Below are positions 1 to 8,115 of a stretch of DNA of 32,557 bases, piece by piece. The position numbers were made by a program, and so were the translations under genes. Each line of letters starts with the position of its first letter. Position 1 is the first letter of the stretch. The notes beneath the pieces were generated by a model. That model made no database searches. It was not told the origin of the DNA and worked only from the letters and a program-made list of their open reading frames with translations. The stretch comes from Streptomyces sp. STR69 (lineage in GTDB: Bacteria > Actinomycetota > Actinomycetes > Streptomycetales > Streptomycetaceae): positions 1 through 32,557 of the forward strand of contig NZ_JALJRY010000042.1 in NCBI RefSeq assembly GCF_024519455.1, written 5' to 3'.

Positions 1-182
1 AACTCTCCGCCGAACGCAGCGAGATCACCCTGGAAGAGCTCACCAACCACATGGCGGGCGGCACCGAACTCGCCGCACTCAAGCACGAGTTGTCCCAGGT
101 CCGCGGCGTCGACGTCGAAGAACTCCCCGAGGCGACGGACCTCAAGGCCTCGGCGAGCAGCGCGCCCGAAGGGACGTCCTGA
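1..182 (+). CDS. Sugar ABC transporter ATP-binding protein, C-terminal end (partial)
   Basis: Only the last 59 codons are in the window; the frame starts at base 3 and ends at TGA 180-182. The visible tail contains LEELTNHMAGGTELAAL, which resembles the C terminus of sugar-type ABC ATPases (RbsA/MglA/FrcA group), where a short helical tail follows the nucleotide-binding domain. No Walker motifs are visible because they lie upstream of the window. The next gene starts one base after the stop, so the two are very probably co-transcribed. That suggests the transporter imports the substrate handled by the following inosose-dehydratase-like and dehydrogenase genes, plausibly an inositol. The family call rests on a short tail only, and the substrate is inferred from context. 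Confidence 0.6.
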   Translation, partial: LSAERSEITLEELTNHMAGGTELAALKHELSQVRGVDVEELPEATDLKASASSAPEGTS

Positions 183-183
183 G

Positions 184-1092
184 ATGTCCGACCGTCCCGT
201 GCTGGACCGCATCCGGGTGGGCTCCGCTCCCGACTCCTGGGGCGTGTGGTTCCCCGACGACCCCCAACAGGTGCCGTGGCAGCGGTTCCTGGACGAGGTC
301 GCCCAGGCCGGCTACTCCTGGATCGAGCTGGGGCCGTACGGCTATCTGCCGACCGACCCCGCCCGGCTCACGGACGAGATCGCACAACGCGACCTGAAGG
401 TCTCCGCGGGCACGGTCTTCACCGGCCTGCACCGCGGCCCCTCCGTCTGGGACGCCACCTGGGAGCACGTGAGCCAAGTGGCCGCGCTCACCCGGGCGAT
501 GGGCGCCAAGCACCTCGTGGTCATCCCCTCCTTCTGGCGGGACGACAAGACCGCCGAGATCCTGGAGCCCCCGGAGCTGACCGGCGAGCAGTGGGCCCAC
601 CTCACCAAGGGCATGGAACGCCTCGGGCACGAGGTCAAGGAGGCGTACGGGCTCGACATCGTCGTCCACCCGCACGCCGACACCCACCTCGACACCGAGG
701 ACCATGTCGAGCACTTCCTCGACTCGACCGACTCCGAACTGGTCAACCTCTGCCTGGACACGGGGCATTACGCCTACTGCGGCGGCGACAGCGTCAAGCT
801 GATCGAGACCTACGGCGAACGCATCGGCTATCTGCACCTCAAGCAGGTGGACCCGGAGATCCTCGCGGACGTCGTCAAGAACGAGATCCCGTTCGGACCG
901 GCCGTGCAGCGTGGCGTGATGTGCGAACCACCGTCCGGTGTACCGGAGTTGGAGCCGGTGCTGGTCGCGGCTCAGCGCCTCGGCGTGGAGCTGTTCGCGA
1001 TCGTCGAGCAGGACATGTACCCGTGCGAGCCGGACAAGCCCCTCCCCATCGCGGAACGCACCCGCAAGTTCCTCCGCTCCTGCGGTGCCTGA
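184..1092 (+). CDS. Sugar phosphate isomerase/epimerase, inosose dehydratase (IolE)-like
   Basis: 302 residues, the usual size of the AP-endonuclease-2-like TIM-barrel family that includes IolE (2-keto-myo-inositol dehydratase). The N terminus has the typical GSAPDSWGVW strand, followed by GYSWIELGPYGYLP. Likely metal-binding residues appear in DIVVHPHADTH, NLCLDTGHYAY, GYLHLKQVD and a C-terminal IVEQDMYP, matching the family's Glu/Asp/His pattern. The ATG lies one base after the preceding ABC-ATPase stop with no strong ribosome site, so translation is probably coupled. The following Gfo/Idh dehydrogenase at 1148 fits a polyol catabolic unit. An epimerase acting on another sugar cannot be excluded; the fold is secure and the substrate is inferred. 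Confidence 0.85.
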   Translation: MSDRPVLDRIRVGSAPDSWGVWFPDDPQQVPWQRFLDEVAQAGYSWIELGPYGYLPTDPARLTDEIAQRDLKVSAGTVFTGLHRGPSVWDATWEHVSQVAALTRAMGAKHLVVIPSFWRDDKTAEILEPPELTGEQWAHLTKGMERLGHEVKEAYGLDIVVHPHADTHLDTEDHVEHFLDSTDSELVNLCLDTGHYAYCGGDSVKLIETYGERIGYLHLKQVDPEILADVVKNEIPFGPAVQRGVMCEPPSGVPELEPVLVAAQRLGVELFAIVEQDMYPCEPDKPLPIAERTRKFLRSCGA

Positions 1093-1147
1093 CGAATGTG
1101 AGCCGCGTGAGCAACGTGACGACCCTGACGAGCCGAAAGGACGGCCG

Positions 1148-2173
1148 ATGGCCATGAACCCGCGCGACACGCTCGGAGTGGCAGTCGTCGGAACCGGAAA
1201 GATGGGGGCGGACCACGTCCGCCGGATCGAGCACGTGGTCAACGGCGCCCGGGTGAGTGCCGTCGTGGATGTCGACGCCGAGCGCGCCAAACGGGTCGCG
1301 TCCGGGATCGACGGCTGCACCGCGTACACCGACCCGGGCGTCGCGATGGCGGCGGCCGACGTCGACGCGGTGCTGATCGCCTCACCGGGCCCCGCCCACG
1401 AGGCGGCCCTGCTGACGGCCTTCGAGCACGACCTCCCGGTCCTGTGCGAGAAGCCGCTCACCCCCGACGCGGCCTCCGCGCTGCGCGTCCTGGAGGCCGA
1501 GGTGCGCCTCGGCCACCGCCGGGTCCAGGTCGGCTTCATGCGGCGTTACGACGCCGAGTACATGAAGCTCAAGTCCCTCCTGGAAACAGGCCAGTTGGGC
1601 CGACCGCTGATGCTGCACAACCGGCACCGCAACGCGGCCAGCCCGCCCTTCTTCACCAGCTCCATGCTGATCAGCGACTCCGTGGCCCACGAGACCGACG
1701 CGACCCGTTGGCTCCTCGGGCACGAGATCACGGCCGTCCAGGTGCTGCGCCCGCGCCCCTCGGCGAGCGCCCCGGACGACCTTCAGGACCCGCAGTTCGT
1801 CGTCTTCGAGACCGACGGCGGCGCGATCGTCGACGTCGAGATGTTCGTCAACTGCGGCTTCGGCTACCAGGTCCAGGCCGAGATCGTCTGCGAACGCGGC
1901 ACCGCCCGCATCGGTGACGGCCACGCCATGGTCACCAACATGGCCGGCCGCTGGGGCGGCACCATCGCCCAGGACTTCACCGAACGCTTCGCCGACGCCT
2001 ACGACCGCGAGATCCAGACCTGGGTCGACGCCACCCGCCGCGGCGAGATCACCGGCCCGAGCGTGTGGGACGGCTACGCGGCGGCGGCCGTGTGCGAGGC
2101 GGGGGTACGGGCGTTGGAGGAGGGTGTGCGGGTGGAGGTCGAGTTGGTGGAGCGGCCCGCGTTCTACCGATAG
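1148..2173 (+). CDS. Gfo/Idh/MocA family NAD(P)-dependent dehydrogenase (inositol dehydrogenase-like)
   Basis: 341 residues. The N-terminal Rossmann fold has VVGTGKMGADH (residues 14-24), the EKP motif with the conserved lysine is at 101-103, and the substrate domain has SDSVAHETDATRW (176-188), giving the Lys/Asp/His arrangement known from inositol 2-dehydrogenases. The frame is open upstream to 938, but ATG 1148 is preceded by AAAGGA at a sensible distance and starts exactly at the Rossmann domain; an upstream start would overlap the previous gene. It probably oxidises a cyclitol or sugar with NAD(P)+. It is one of three family members within 5 kb, so their substrates are likely related but distinct; the specific substrate is not shown by the sequence. 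Confidence 0.85.
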   Translation: MAMNPRDTLGVAVVGTGKMGADHVRRIEHVVNGARVSAVVDVDAERAKRVASGIDGCTAYTDPGVAMAAADVDAVLIASPGPAHEAALLTAFEHDLPVLCEKPLTPDAASALRVLEAEVRLGHRRVQVGFMRRYDAEYMKLKSLLETGQLGRPLMLHNRHRNAASPPFFTSSMLISDSVAHETDATRWLLGHEITAVQVLRPRPSASAPDDLQDPQFVVFETDGGAIVDVEMFVNCGFGYQVQAEIVCERGTARIGDGHAMVTNMAGRWGGTIAQDFTERFADAYDREIQTWVDATRRGEITGPSVWDGYAAAAVCEAGVRALEEGVRVEVELVERPAFYR

Positions 2174-2230
2174 CGACTTCGCGGGGCGGTGCCCGTGCAA
2201 CCACCGCCTGTTCTCCGTTGTCCTTTGTCC

Positions 2231-2259
2231 TTGAGCCGTACTTGAGTCGTCCTCGAGTG
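2231..2259 (+). repeat. Three 11-bp-phased heptamer repeats upstream of the TPR gene
   Basis: TTGAGCC (2231), TTGAGTC (2242) and TCGAGTG (2253) recur with an exact 11-base period. Direct heptamers close to TCGAG with 11-base spacing are the known binding pattern of SARP-type activators. No good -10 box follows, and the TPR gene ATG is only 23 bases downstream, so a regulatory role is speculative. Confidence 0.35.
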
Positions 2260-2281
2260 CGGACGACCAAGGGGGGCTCGG

Positions 2282-4006
2282 ATGGGGCCGGTGCGCATGC
2301 TGCTGCCGTTGTTGCGCGCGACGGCACACCTGGCTCCCGGTCCGGGAGTCCCGCTGCTCGGGGCCGCGTTGCTGCACTGCGCGGTCCCCGGCTGGGCCCT
2401 GCTGTACCCGCCGCCGCCCGCTCGCCGGTCGGCCTGGGCCCAGGAAGCGGTCGCCCTGTACCGCCCCAAGGTCGAACAAACGCACCCCGCGCAACGCCAC
2501 TTGGACGCGCTGAGCCGCGCACTGGTCGTACACGCCCACACCCTGGTGCTGGCGGAGCGGTACGCGGAAGCCGACACCGTCGTGGACGCGGCGCTGGGAG
2601 TGCCGGGGGCGAGGATGTCCCCGGCCCTGACCGCGTGCGCCGTTCACGCACGGGCACAGGCGCTCGTCTTCGGGGGCCGGGCGGAGGAGGCCCAGGAACC
2701 CGCCCGTGAGTGCGTGCGGTTGTATCGCGGTTCGGCACCGCCCGCGCGGCGGGACCGAGGCCTGGGTGCCTTGCCGGTCGCCTTGCGCACACAGGGGCTC
2801 GCGTTCGCCGTTCTCGGCCGTACGGCGGAGTCCGTCGCCGTGTACCTGGAGTGTGCCGCCCTGCTGCGGGCCGTGTCCGTACGGCAGTTGTCGCGTTTCC
2901 TGCGTCTGCGGGCGCAGGTGCTGGTCGAGTTGGCCGGCGGACTGCGGGCGCTCGGCCGGTACGAGGAGGTCCTTGCGCTGGAGTCCGAGGCGAAGGACGC
3001 GGTGTACGGGACGATCGCGAGGTTCTATCCGGAACTCGTACTGCCGTTGCGTGTCCGGCTCCTCACGGACCTGGCCTACTGCCACAGCGCGACGGGCTCT
3101 CCCGCTGCCGCGCGCACGAGCGCCGACGAGGCGGTCTCCCTGGCCCGTGAACTGGCCGACCAGCCCGAGTGGTTCGCCGAGGCGCTGCGCTGCCTGGGCC
3201 TCGTCCTCGACGAACTGGCAGCGTATGACGAGCAGTTGACCACCCTCACGGAACTTGCCGGGCTGTACACCCGCCTCGCCGCCGACCGCCCGGAGGCCTT
3301 CGAGCCGCTGCTCGCCGACACCCTGGACGACCTGGCCCGCTGTCACCGGCGAAGCGGCGACCACCTCAAGGCCGTGGCGGACACGGAACGGGCCGTGGCC
3401 GCATACCGGCGCGTCGGGCGGCACGAGGACCAACTCGCCCGGATCCTTTCCAACTTGAGCATCCGTCAGCAGAGTGCGGAGGATGCCGGGTCGGCCGTGT
3501 CGAGCGCCCGCGAAGCAGTCGCCCTCACCCGCCGGCTCGCCGAGTCCGACAGCGAGACCCACGGTCCCCCGACGGCCCGCCGCCTGCGGGTGCTGGCCCA
3601 GGCCCTCGGCCTCGCCGGCGACCACGCCGCCGCGGTGGCCGGCTACCAGGAGGCCGAGGCCGTCCTGAGCGAGCTGATCGGCATCCCCGGCGTCGACGCG
3701 GAACTGGCGGTCACAGTCTCGGCTCTCGCCGTCGCGCTCGACATCGAGGTCCAGGACCGGCTGGCCGCGGATCGTTCCGAGGAGGCGGTGGCCGCCCTGC
3801 GCTCCCTGCTCGACCTCACCCGCCGCACCGACGTCAGAGACGTCCACGCCCGGTGTGTCATCGCGTTCGCCCGGGCCCGTGCGGAACGCCCGGACGACAT
3901 CGACATCGTCCGGGCGTGGGAGCGGGTGGTCGGGGCGTCGTACCCGACGTTCGTCTACCGCAGAACCGACACCCGCGGCCTCGGTGCGAAGCCCGCCGCC
4001 CGATAG
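2282..4006 (+). CDS. Tetratricopeptide-repeat protein of unknown role
   Basis: 574 residues, almost entirely alpha-helical with repeated TPR-like units, for example LGRYEEVLALESEAKDA, SGDHLKAVADTERAVAAYRR and AGDHAAAVAGYQEAEAVL. The first 60 residues contain hydrophobic stretches (residues 1-40) that could be membrane-associated but do not form a clear signal peptide. No NB-ARC, kinase or DNA-binding domain is visible. ATG 2282 follows AAGGGGGG at a good distance. Its 3' end runs 52 bases into the end of the convergent Gfo/Idh gene, an unusually deep tail-to-tail overlap. TPR domains mediate protein-protein contacts; partner and process are unknown. Confidence 0.75.
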   Translation: MGPVRMLLPLLRATAHLAPGPGVPLLGAALLHCAVPGWALLYPPPPARRSAWAQEAVALYRPKVEQTHPAQRHLDALSRALVVHAHTLVLAERYAEADTVVDAALGVPGARMSPALTACAVHARAQALVFGGRAEEAQEPARECVRLYRGSAPPARRDRGLGALPVALRTQGLAFAVLGRTAESVAVYLECAALLRAVSVRQLSRFLRLRAQVLVELAGGLRALGRYEEVLALESEAKDAVYGTIARFYPELVLPLRVRLLTDLAYCHSATGSPAAARTSADEAVSLARELADQPEWFAEALRCLGLVLDELAAYDEQLTTLTELAGLYTRLAADRPEAFEPLLADTLDDLARCHRRSGDHLKAVADTERAVAAYRRVGRHEDQLARILSNLSIRQQSAEDAGSAVSSAREAVALTRRLAESDSETHGPPTARRLRVLAQALGLAGDHAAAVAGYQEAEAVLSELIGIPGVDAELAVTVSALAVALDIEVQDRLAADRSEEAVAALRSLLDLTRRTDVRDVHARCVIAFARARAERPDDIDIVRAWERVVGASYPTFVYRRTDTRGLGAKPAAR

Positions 4007-4977
4007 GCCTCGTCGATGAGGGTCATCGTCGCGACCGCGTCGTCCGGGCCCAGCGGGAGGGGTGCGCCGTTTCTCAACCGGGCGGCGAACGCCTCCAGTT
4101 GGTACGTGTACGAGGAACGGCGGCCGAGTCGCTCCGTGCGTTCGCCGTCCGTCGTGCGGACCACGACCCGGTCGTCCAGGTGGGGGAGGACGAAGTTCGG
4201 TGCGAACGCCTCGCCCCGGCTGCCGGTGATCCGGCAGCTCATCACCATCTCGTCGTAGGCCATGTGACAGCGGGCGGAGCCCGTCGCGCCGCTCGGGAAG
4301 GCGAGGTCGGCGTCCAGCCACTCGTCGACGCCCGGCGCGCCCGCGCGTTCGCCGCCCTTGGCCGAGACGAGCCGGGGTGCGCCGCCCGCCCAGGGGGCCA
4401 GCATGCGCTGGGCGTGCAGGCTGTAGCAGCCCAGGTCCATGACGGCGCCGCCGGCCAGGTCGAGCGACCAGCGCGGGTCGGTGTCCGGCGGGGCCGGGAT
4501 CGCCACGAGGGTCTCGACGTGCCGTAGTTCGCCCAGTTCACCGGAGGCCAGCAGCTCGTGCAGGCGTCGGGTGACCGGGTGGAAGAGGTAGTGGAAGGCC
4601 TCCATGAAGACCGTGCCGGCCTTCGCCGCCGCCTCCCGGACCTCGGCCGCCTCCTCGGCGTTGCTCGCCGAGGGCTTCTCCGACAGGACGTGCTTGCCCG
4701 CCTCCAGCGCGGCGAGGTTCCACGGCCCGTGCAGACCGTTGGCGAGGGGGTTGTAGACGACCTCCACCTCGGGGTCGGCGATCAGGTCGGCGTACGAGTC
4801 GACGATCCGCTCGACGCGGTGCGCGGCGGCGTACGCCTCCGCCCGGTCCCGGTCGCGGGCGGCCACCGCGACGAGGCGGTGGCCGGTCGTCCGGGCCGGG
4901 CCGATCAGGGAGTTCTCGGTGATCCGAGCGGCTCCCAGTACTCCGATGCGCAGTGGTTCCCGGCCCGGACCGCTCAT
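3955..4977 (-). CDS. Gfo/Idh/MocA family oxidoreductase
   Basis: 340 residues. The Rossmann motif is IGVLGAARIT (11-20) and the EKP motif is at 100-102. The substrate domain contains AGGAVMDLGCYSLH, where a tyrosine in place of the IolG-type aspartate/histidine pair resembles the glucose-fructose oxidoreductase/dihydrodiol dehydrogenase subgroup. Its start overlaps the stop of the IolG-like gene by four bases (ATGA), so it is translationally coupled as the last gene of a four-gene operon (PhyH, SDR, IolG-like, this gene). It probably oxidises or reduces a sugar or cyclitol intermediate of that operon. The substrate is unknown. Confidence 0.88.
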   Translation of the reverse strand: MSGPGREPLRIGVLGAARITENSLIGPARTTGHRLVAVAARDRDRAEAYAAAHRVERIVDSYADLIADPEVEVVYNPLANGLHGPWNLAALEAGKHVLSEKPSASNAEEAAEVREAAAKAGTVFMEAFHYLFHPVTRRLHELLASGELGELRHVETLVAIPAPPDTDPRWSLDLAGGAVMDLGCYSLHAQRMLAPWAGGAPRLVSAKGGERAGAPGVDEWLDADLAFPSGATGSARCHMAYDEMVMSCRITGSRGEAFAPNFVLPHLDDRVVVRTTDGERTERLGRRSSYTYQLEAFAARLRNGAPLPLGPDDAVATMTLIDEAYRAAGFAPRPRVSVLR

Positions 4978-5978
4978 GCTTCGCGTACCTCCTGGATGGT
5001 GACGGGGCGGTGCTCGTGCAGCGACAGGGTGCAGGCGTCGGCGATCCAGCCGGCCTCCAGCGCGTCGGCGACGGTGCAGGGGGAGGTGCGGGTGCCGGCC
5101 ACGACCTCGGTGAACGCGGTGAGTTCGGCACGGTAGGCGGCGGTGAAGCGGTCCATGAAGAAGTCGTGCGGGACACCCGCCGGGAAGGTCACGCCGGGCT
5201 CCACGGAGCGCAGCGGCAGCTTGTCCTCCAGGCCGACCGCGATGGAGTCCGTGAAGCCGTGGATCTCCATGCGGACGTCGTAACCCCGGGCGTTGTGGCG
5301 GGAGTTGGAGACTACCGCGATGGTGCCGTCGTCCAGGGTGAGGATCGCGCCGGTGGTGTCGGCGTCGCCCGCCTCCTTGATGTACTCGGCGCCCCGGTTG
5401 CCGCCGACCGCGTACACCTCGACGACCTCGCGGCCGGTGACCCAGCGGATGATGTCGAAGTCGTGGACCGAGCAGTCCCGGAAGATGCCCCCGGACGCGG
5501 CGATGTACGCGGCCGGCGGCGGCGCCGGGTCCAGCGTGGTCGAGCGCACGGTGTGCAGCTTGCCCAACTCGCCGGACTGCACGGCGGCGCGCGCGGCGAC
5601 GAAGCCGGCGTCGAAGCGGCGGTTGTAGCCGATCTGGATCGGCACGTCGCTGCCCTCGACGGCCTTGAGGACCTTGACGCCCTCGGCCATCGTCTTGGCG
5701 ACGGGCTTCTCGCAGAAGACGGGGATGCCCGCCTCGACGGCGGCCAGGATCAGACCCGGGTGGGCGTCGGTCGCCGCGGCCACCACGACACCGTCGACCC
5801 CGGCGGCGAGCACGGCCTCGGGGGAGTCCGCGACCTCGGCGCCGAACCGCTCGGCGGCCTTCTTGGCGGCCTCCGCGAACGGGTCGGCGACGACGAGGGA
5901 CTCGACCACGTCGAGTCCGGACAGGGTCTCGGCGTGGAAGGCGCCGATGCGGCCGAGGCCGAGGATTCCGATGCGCAT
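4974..5978 (-). CDS. iolG: Inositol 2-dehydrogenase
   Basis: 334 residues, the normal length for IolG. The NAD-binding motif GLGRIGAFHAE is at residues 7-17, EKP at 90-92, YNRRFD at 118-123, and the catalytic-type segment FRDCSVHDFDIIRW at 166-179 provides the Asp and His that act with the EKP lysine in characterised inositol dehydrogenases. The expected reaction is NAD+-dependent oxidation of myo-inositol to scyllo-inosose in the cytoplasm. The gene lies after the SDR gene and is coupled to the next Gfo/Idh gene through a four-base overlap. The ribosome site is weak but ATG 5978 coincides with the start of the Rossmann domain. A scyllo-inositol or other polyol preference is possible. Confidence 0.88.
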   Translation of the reverse strand: MRIGILGLGRIGAFHAETLSGLDVVESLVVADPFAEAAKKAAERFGAEVADSPEAVLAAGVDGVVVAAATDAHPGLILAAVEAGIPVFCEKPVAKTMAEGVKVLKAVEGSDVPIQIGYNRRFDAGFVAARAAVQSGELGKLHTVRSTTLDPAPPPAAYIAASGGIFRDCSVHDFDIIRWVTGREVVEVYAVGGNRGAEYIKEAGDADTTGAILTLDDGTIAVVSNSRHNARGYDVRMEIHGFTDSIAVGLEDKLPLRSVEPGVTFPAGVPHDFFMDRFTAAYRAELTAFTEVVAGTRTSPCTVADALEAGWIADACTLSLHEHRPVTIQEVREA

Positions 5979-6029
5979 GAGTGCTCTTGCTTTCTTGAGG
6001 GGTGCGGGAGTTGTTGCCGTTGTTGAAGG

Positions 6030-6797
6030 TCAGTCGAGGGCGCCCAGGACGTTCTGGTCCCAGTCGATCACCGAACCGGTGACCACGCCGGACCGGTCGG
6101 AGAGCAGGAACACCACGAAGTCGGCGATCTCGTCCGGCTGGCCGAGCTTGCCCATCGGGAGCCGGGCGGCGGCCTGTTCCTGCCAGTCGTCCCCGGCGCC
6201 GTGGAAGGCGCGTTGGGTCGCGTCCTCGCCCTCGGTGTCGGTCCAGCCGATGTTGACGGTGTTGATCCGGATCCGGTCGAAGCGGTGGGCGTGCGCGGCG
6301 TTGCGGGTCAGGCCCGCGAGCCCGGCCTTGGCGGCGGAGTACGCGGCGAGGAAGGGCGGTCCGCCGTGGGCGCAGTTGGAGCCGATGCTGACGATCGTGC
6401 CCGGTGCCGTGCGGGCGGTCATGTCGGCCACGGCCGCCTGCATGGCGAAGAACGGTGCCTTCAGATTGATCGCCATGTGCTGGTCGAACAGTTCCGGTGT
6501 GGTGTCGAGCAGCGAGCCGCGTGAGGTGAGCCCGGCCGCGTTGACGAGGCAGTCGATGCGCCCGTGGGTCTCGACGGTCCGTACGACGCTGTCGCGCGCC
6601 TGCGCCGGATCGGCGAGGTCCGCCCGCAGGAAGCGCGCACCCGTGTCCGCGGCGAGCTTCTCGCCCACGTCGGCCCGGCGGCCGGTGAACGACACCACCG
6701 CGCCCTCGCGCACCGCCGCCCGCACGATCGCGGCGCCCACGCCCTGGCTGCCGCCGTTGACGAGGACGACCTTGTCGTCGAGAAGTCGAAGCCCCAT
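6030..6797 (-). CDS. SDR family oxidoreductase
   Basis: 255 residues, typical of classical short-chain dehydrogenases. The cofactor loop NGGSQGVGAAI (14-24) replaces the usual TGxxxGxG, NAAG is at 86-89, and the catalytic Ser140, Tyr153 and Lys157 (YSAAK) are all present. The start is ATG 6797, which has AGGAA about six bases upstream; the frame continues to 6893 but that would overlap the PhyH gene. The gene lies 35 bases after the PhyH gene and 51 bases before iolG on the same strand. It probably performs an NAD(P)-dependent alcohol/ketone step on a polyol or sugar-acid intermediate. The first glycine-loop residue is Asn rather than Thr, which is tolerated in the family. Confidence 0.9.
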   Translation of the reverse strand: MGLRLLDDKVVLVNGGSQGVGAAIVRAAVREGAVVSFTGRRADVGEKLAADTGARFLRADLADPAQARDSVVRTVETHGRIDCLVNAAGLTSRGSLLDTTPELFDQHMAINLKAPFFAMQAAVADMTARTAPGTIVSIGSNCAHGGPPFLAAYSAAKAGLAGLTRNAAHAHRFDRIRINTVNIGWTDTEGEDATQRAFHGAGDDWQEQAAARLPMGKLGQPDEIADFVVFLLSDRSGVVTGSVIDWDQNVLGALD

Positions 6798-6832
6798 GGT
6801 GTTCCTCAGCACTCGGTCCTCAGTTCCCGGTC

Positions 6833-8008
6833 TCAGCTCTCGCGCCGCTCGGCACCGGCCCGCAGCTCCCCGCGCAGCGCCTGCGGGGCCCACCCCTCAC
6901 GCACCGCGCGGCGCACGATGTCGGCCTGCGAGGGCGGGGCGAGACCCTCGACGGGCGGGTCGTTGTCGAGGTTGGTGGGGAACGGGTAGCCCTCGGCACT
7001 GGCCGCGACGACCGCGTTCAGCCACTCCTCGCCCACACCCTCGGCCTTGCGCCTGAGCAGCACCGGGAAGACCGCGTTGGCGACGGCCTCGCGGTCCACC
7101 GTCTCCATCGCCCGCCCGAACGCGGAGGACACCTGGAGCAGATTGGCCATGCGCTTCACGTCGGTGGTGCGGTTGGTGCCGGCCGCGTGGAACAGCGCCG
7201 GGTTGAAGAACGCGGCATCGCCCTTGGCGAGCGGGAGTTGGATGTGGTGGGACTCGAAGTAGGCCTGGAACTCCGGGAGCCGCCACGCCAGATAGCCCGG
7301 CTCGAACTTCTGCGAGTGCGGCAGGTACATCGTCGGCCCCGACTCCACCGGCATGTCGCAGTGCGCGACGGCCCCTTGGAGGGTGAGCACGGGGGAGAGC
7401 CGGTGCACATGCGCCGGGTAGCCGGCTGCGGCCTCGTTGCCGAGGAACCCGAGGTGGTAGTCGCGGTGCACGGTCTGGGCCGCGCCGCCCGGGTGGACCA
7501 CGTTGATCTGCGAGGTGACCTGGTAGCCGGGACCGAGCCAGGCCACGGACACCAGGGCCAGCATGTCGTTCGCGTAGTAGTCGGCGAAGGCTTCCGGATC
7601 GTAGAGCGCGGCCTTCTCCAGGGCGTTCCACACCCGGTCGTTGGCCCCCGGCTTCGCGAAGTGGTCCCCGGCGCCCGCTCCGGAAGCGTGCTGCTCGGCG
7701 ATCAGCGCGTCGAAGACCTCGGTCGTACGGTCCACCACCGACGCGTCCGGGAACGCGTCCCGCAGGACCACGATGCCGGGCCCCTCGGCGAACACCCGCA
7801 CCAGCTCGGCCTGCACCTCACGGCGCTCACCGGCCGCCACCGACTTGCGGAGCCGGTCGCTGTCGTAGACGAGGACGTTCCGCTCGACCGAGGACGCGTA
7901 CGGGAAATCGCCCAGGTCGGTCGGCTGCTCGACGAGCGCGCGGAAGGCGTCGAGATCGCAGTCCTGCTCGGTGAGCCAGGCGGGGCGTTCTGCGGATGTG
8001 AAGGACAT
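6833..8008 (-). CDS. Phytanoyl-CoA dioxygenase (PhyH) family Fe(II)/2-oxoglutarate oxygenase
   Basis: 391 residues. The iron-binding facial triad is visible as His181-x-Asp183 in TVHRDYHLGF and the distal His274 in ALFHAAGTNRT; Arg280 or Arg286 may bind 2-oxoglutarate. This is the PhyH superfamily, which hydroxylates varied small molecules; true phytanoyl-CoA activity is not implied. ATG 8008 has GAGGGG about six bases upstream. It is the first gene of the four-gene operon running to 3955 and is divergent from a LacI-type regulator. Combined with the downstream dehydrogenases, it may open a route for a modified cyclitol or sugar; the substrate is unknown. Confidence 0.87.
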   Translation of the reverse strand: MSFTSAERPAWLTEQDCDLDAFRALVEQPTDLGDFPYASSVERNVLVYDSDRLRKSVAAGERREVQAELVRVFAEGPGIVVLRDAFPDASVVDRTTEVFDALIAEQHASGAGAGDHFAKPGANDRVWNALEKAALYDPEAFADYYANDMLALVSVAWLGPGYQVTSQINVVHPGGAAQTVHRDYHLGFLGNEAAAGYPAHVHRLSPVLTLQGAVAHCDMPVESGPTMYLPHSQKFEPGYLAWRLPEFQAYFESHHIQLPLAKGDAAFFNPALFHAAGTNRTTDVKRMANLLQVSSAFGRAMETVDREAVANAVFPVLLRRKAEGVGEEWLNAVVAASAEGYPFPTNLDNDPPVEGLAPPSQADIVRRAVREGWAPQALRGELRAGAERRES

Positions 8009-8115
8009 CGTCGTCCCCTCGGGTCACGTGGTGGTGCGGTCCTGTCATTCTTGTCAGTACAAACCCTTCGAACAACCGGCAGCGAGCCATCAAAAACCCC
8101 TCAAGGAGACGACCG
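8009..8115. promoter_or_regulatory. Divergent promoter region with candidate LacI-type operator
   Basis: This 107-base gap separates the PhyH operon from the divergent LacI-type gene and must contain both promoters. TTGTCAGTACAA (8051-8062) is an inverted repeat with four-base arms, and CACGTG (8025-8030) and TTCGAA (8067-8072) are palindromic hexamers. AAGGAG (8103-8108) is the ribosome site for the GTG start at 8116. Assignment of the 12-base repeat as the regulator's operator is inference from position. Confidence 0.45.

Noticed and set aside
1382..4321. 979-codon minus-strand open frame
   Set aside because: It is a shadow produced by high GC: it lies antisense to real genes with clear domains, and its sequence is Arg/Gly/Pro-rich low-complexity without motifs.
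4953..7056. Two long plus-strand frames opposite iolG and the SDR gene
   Set aside because: Composition is typical of GC-rich antisense shadow, and the minus strand carries complete dehydrogenase motifs.
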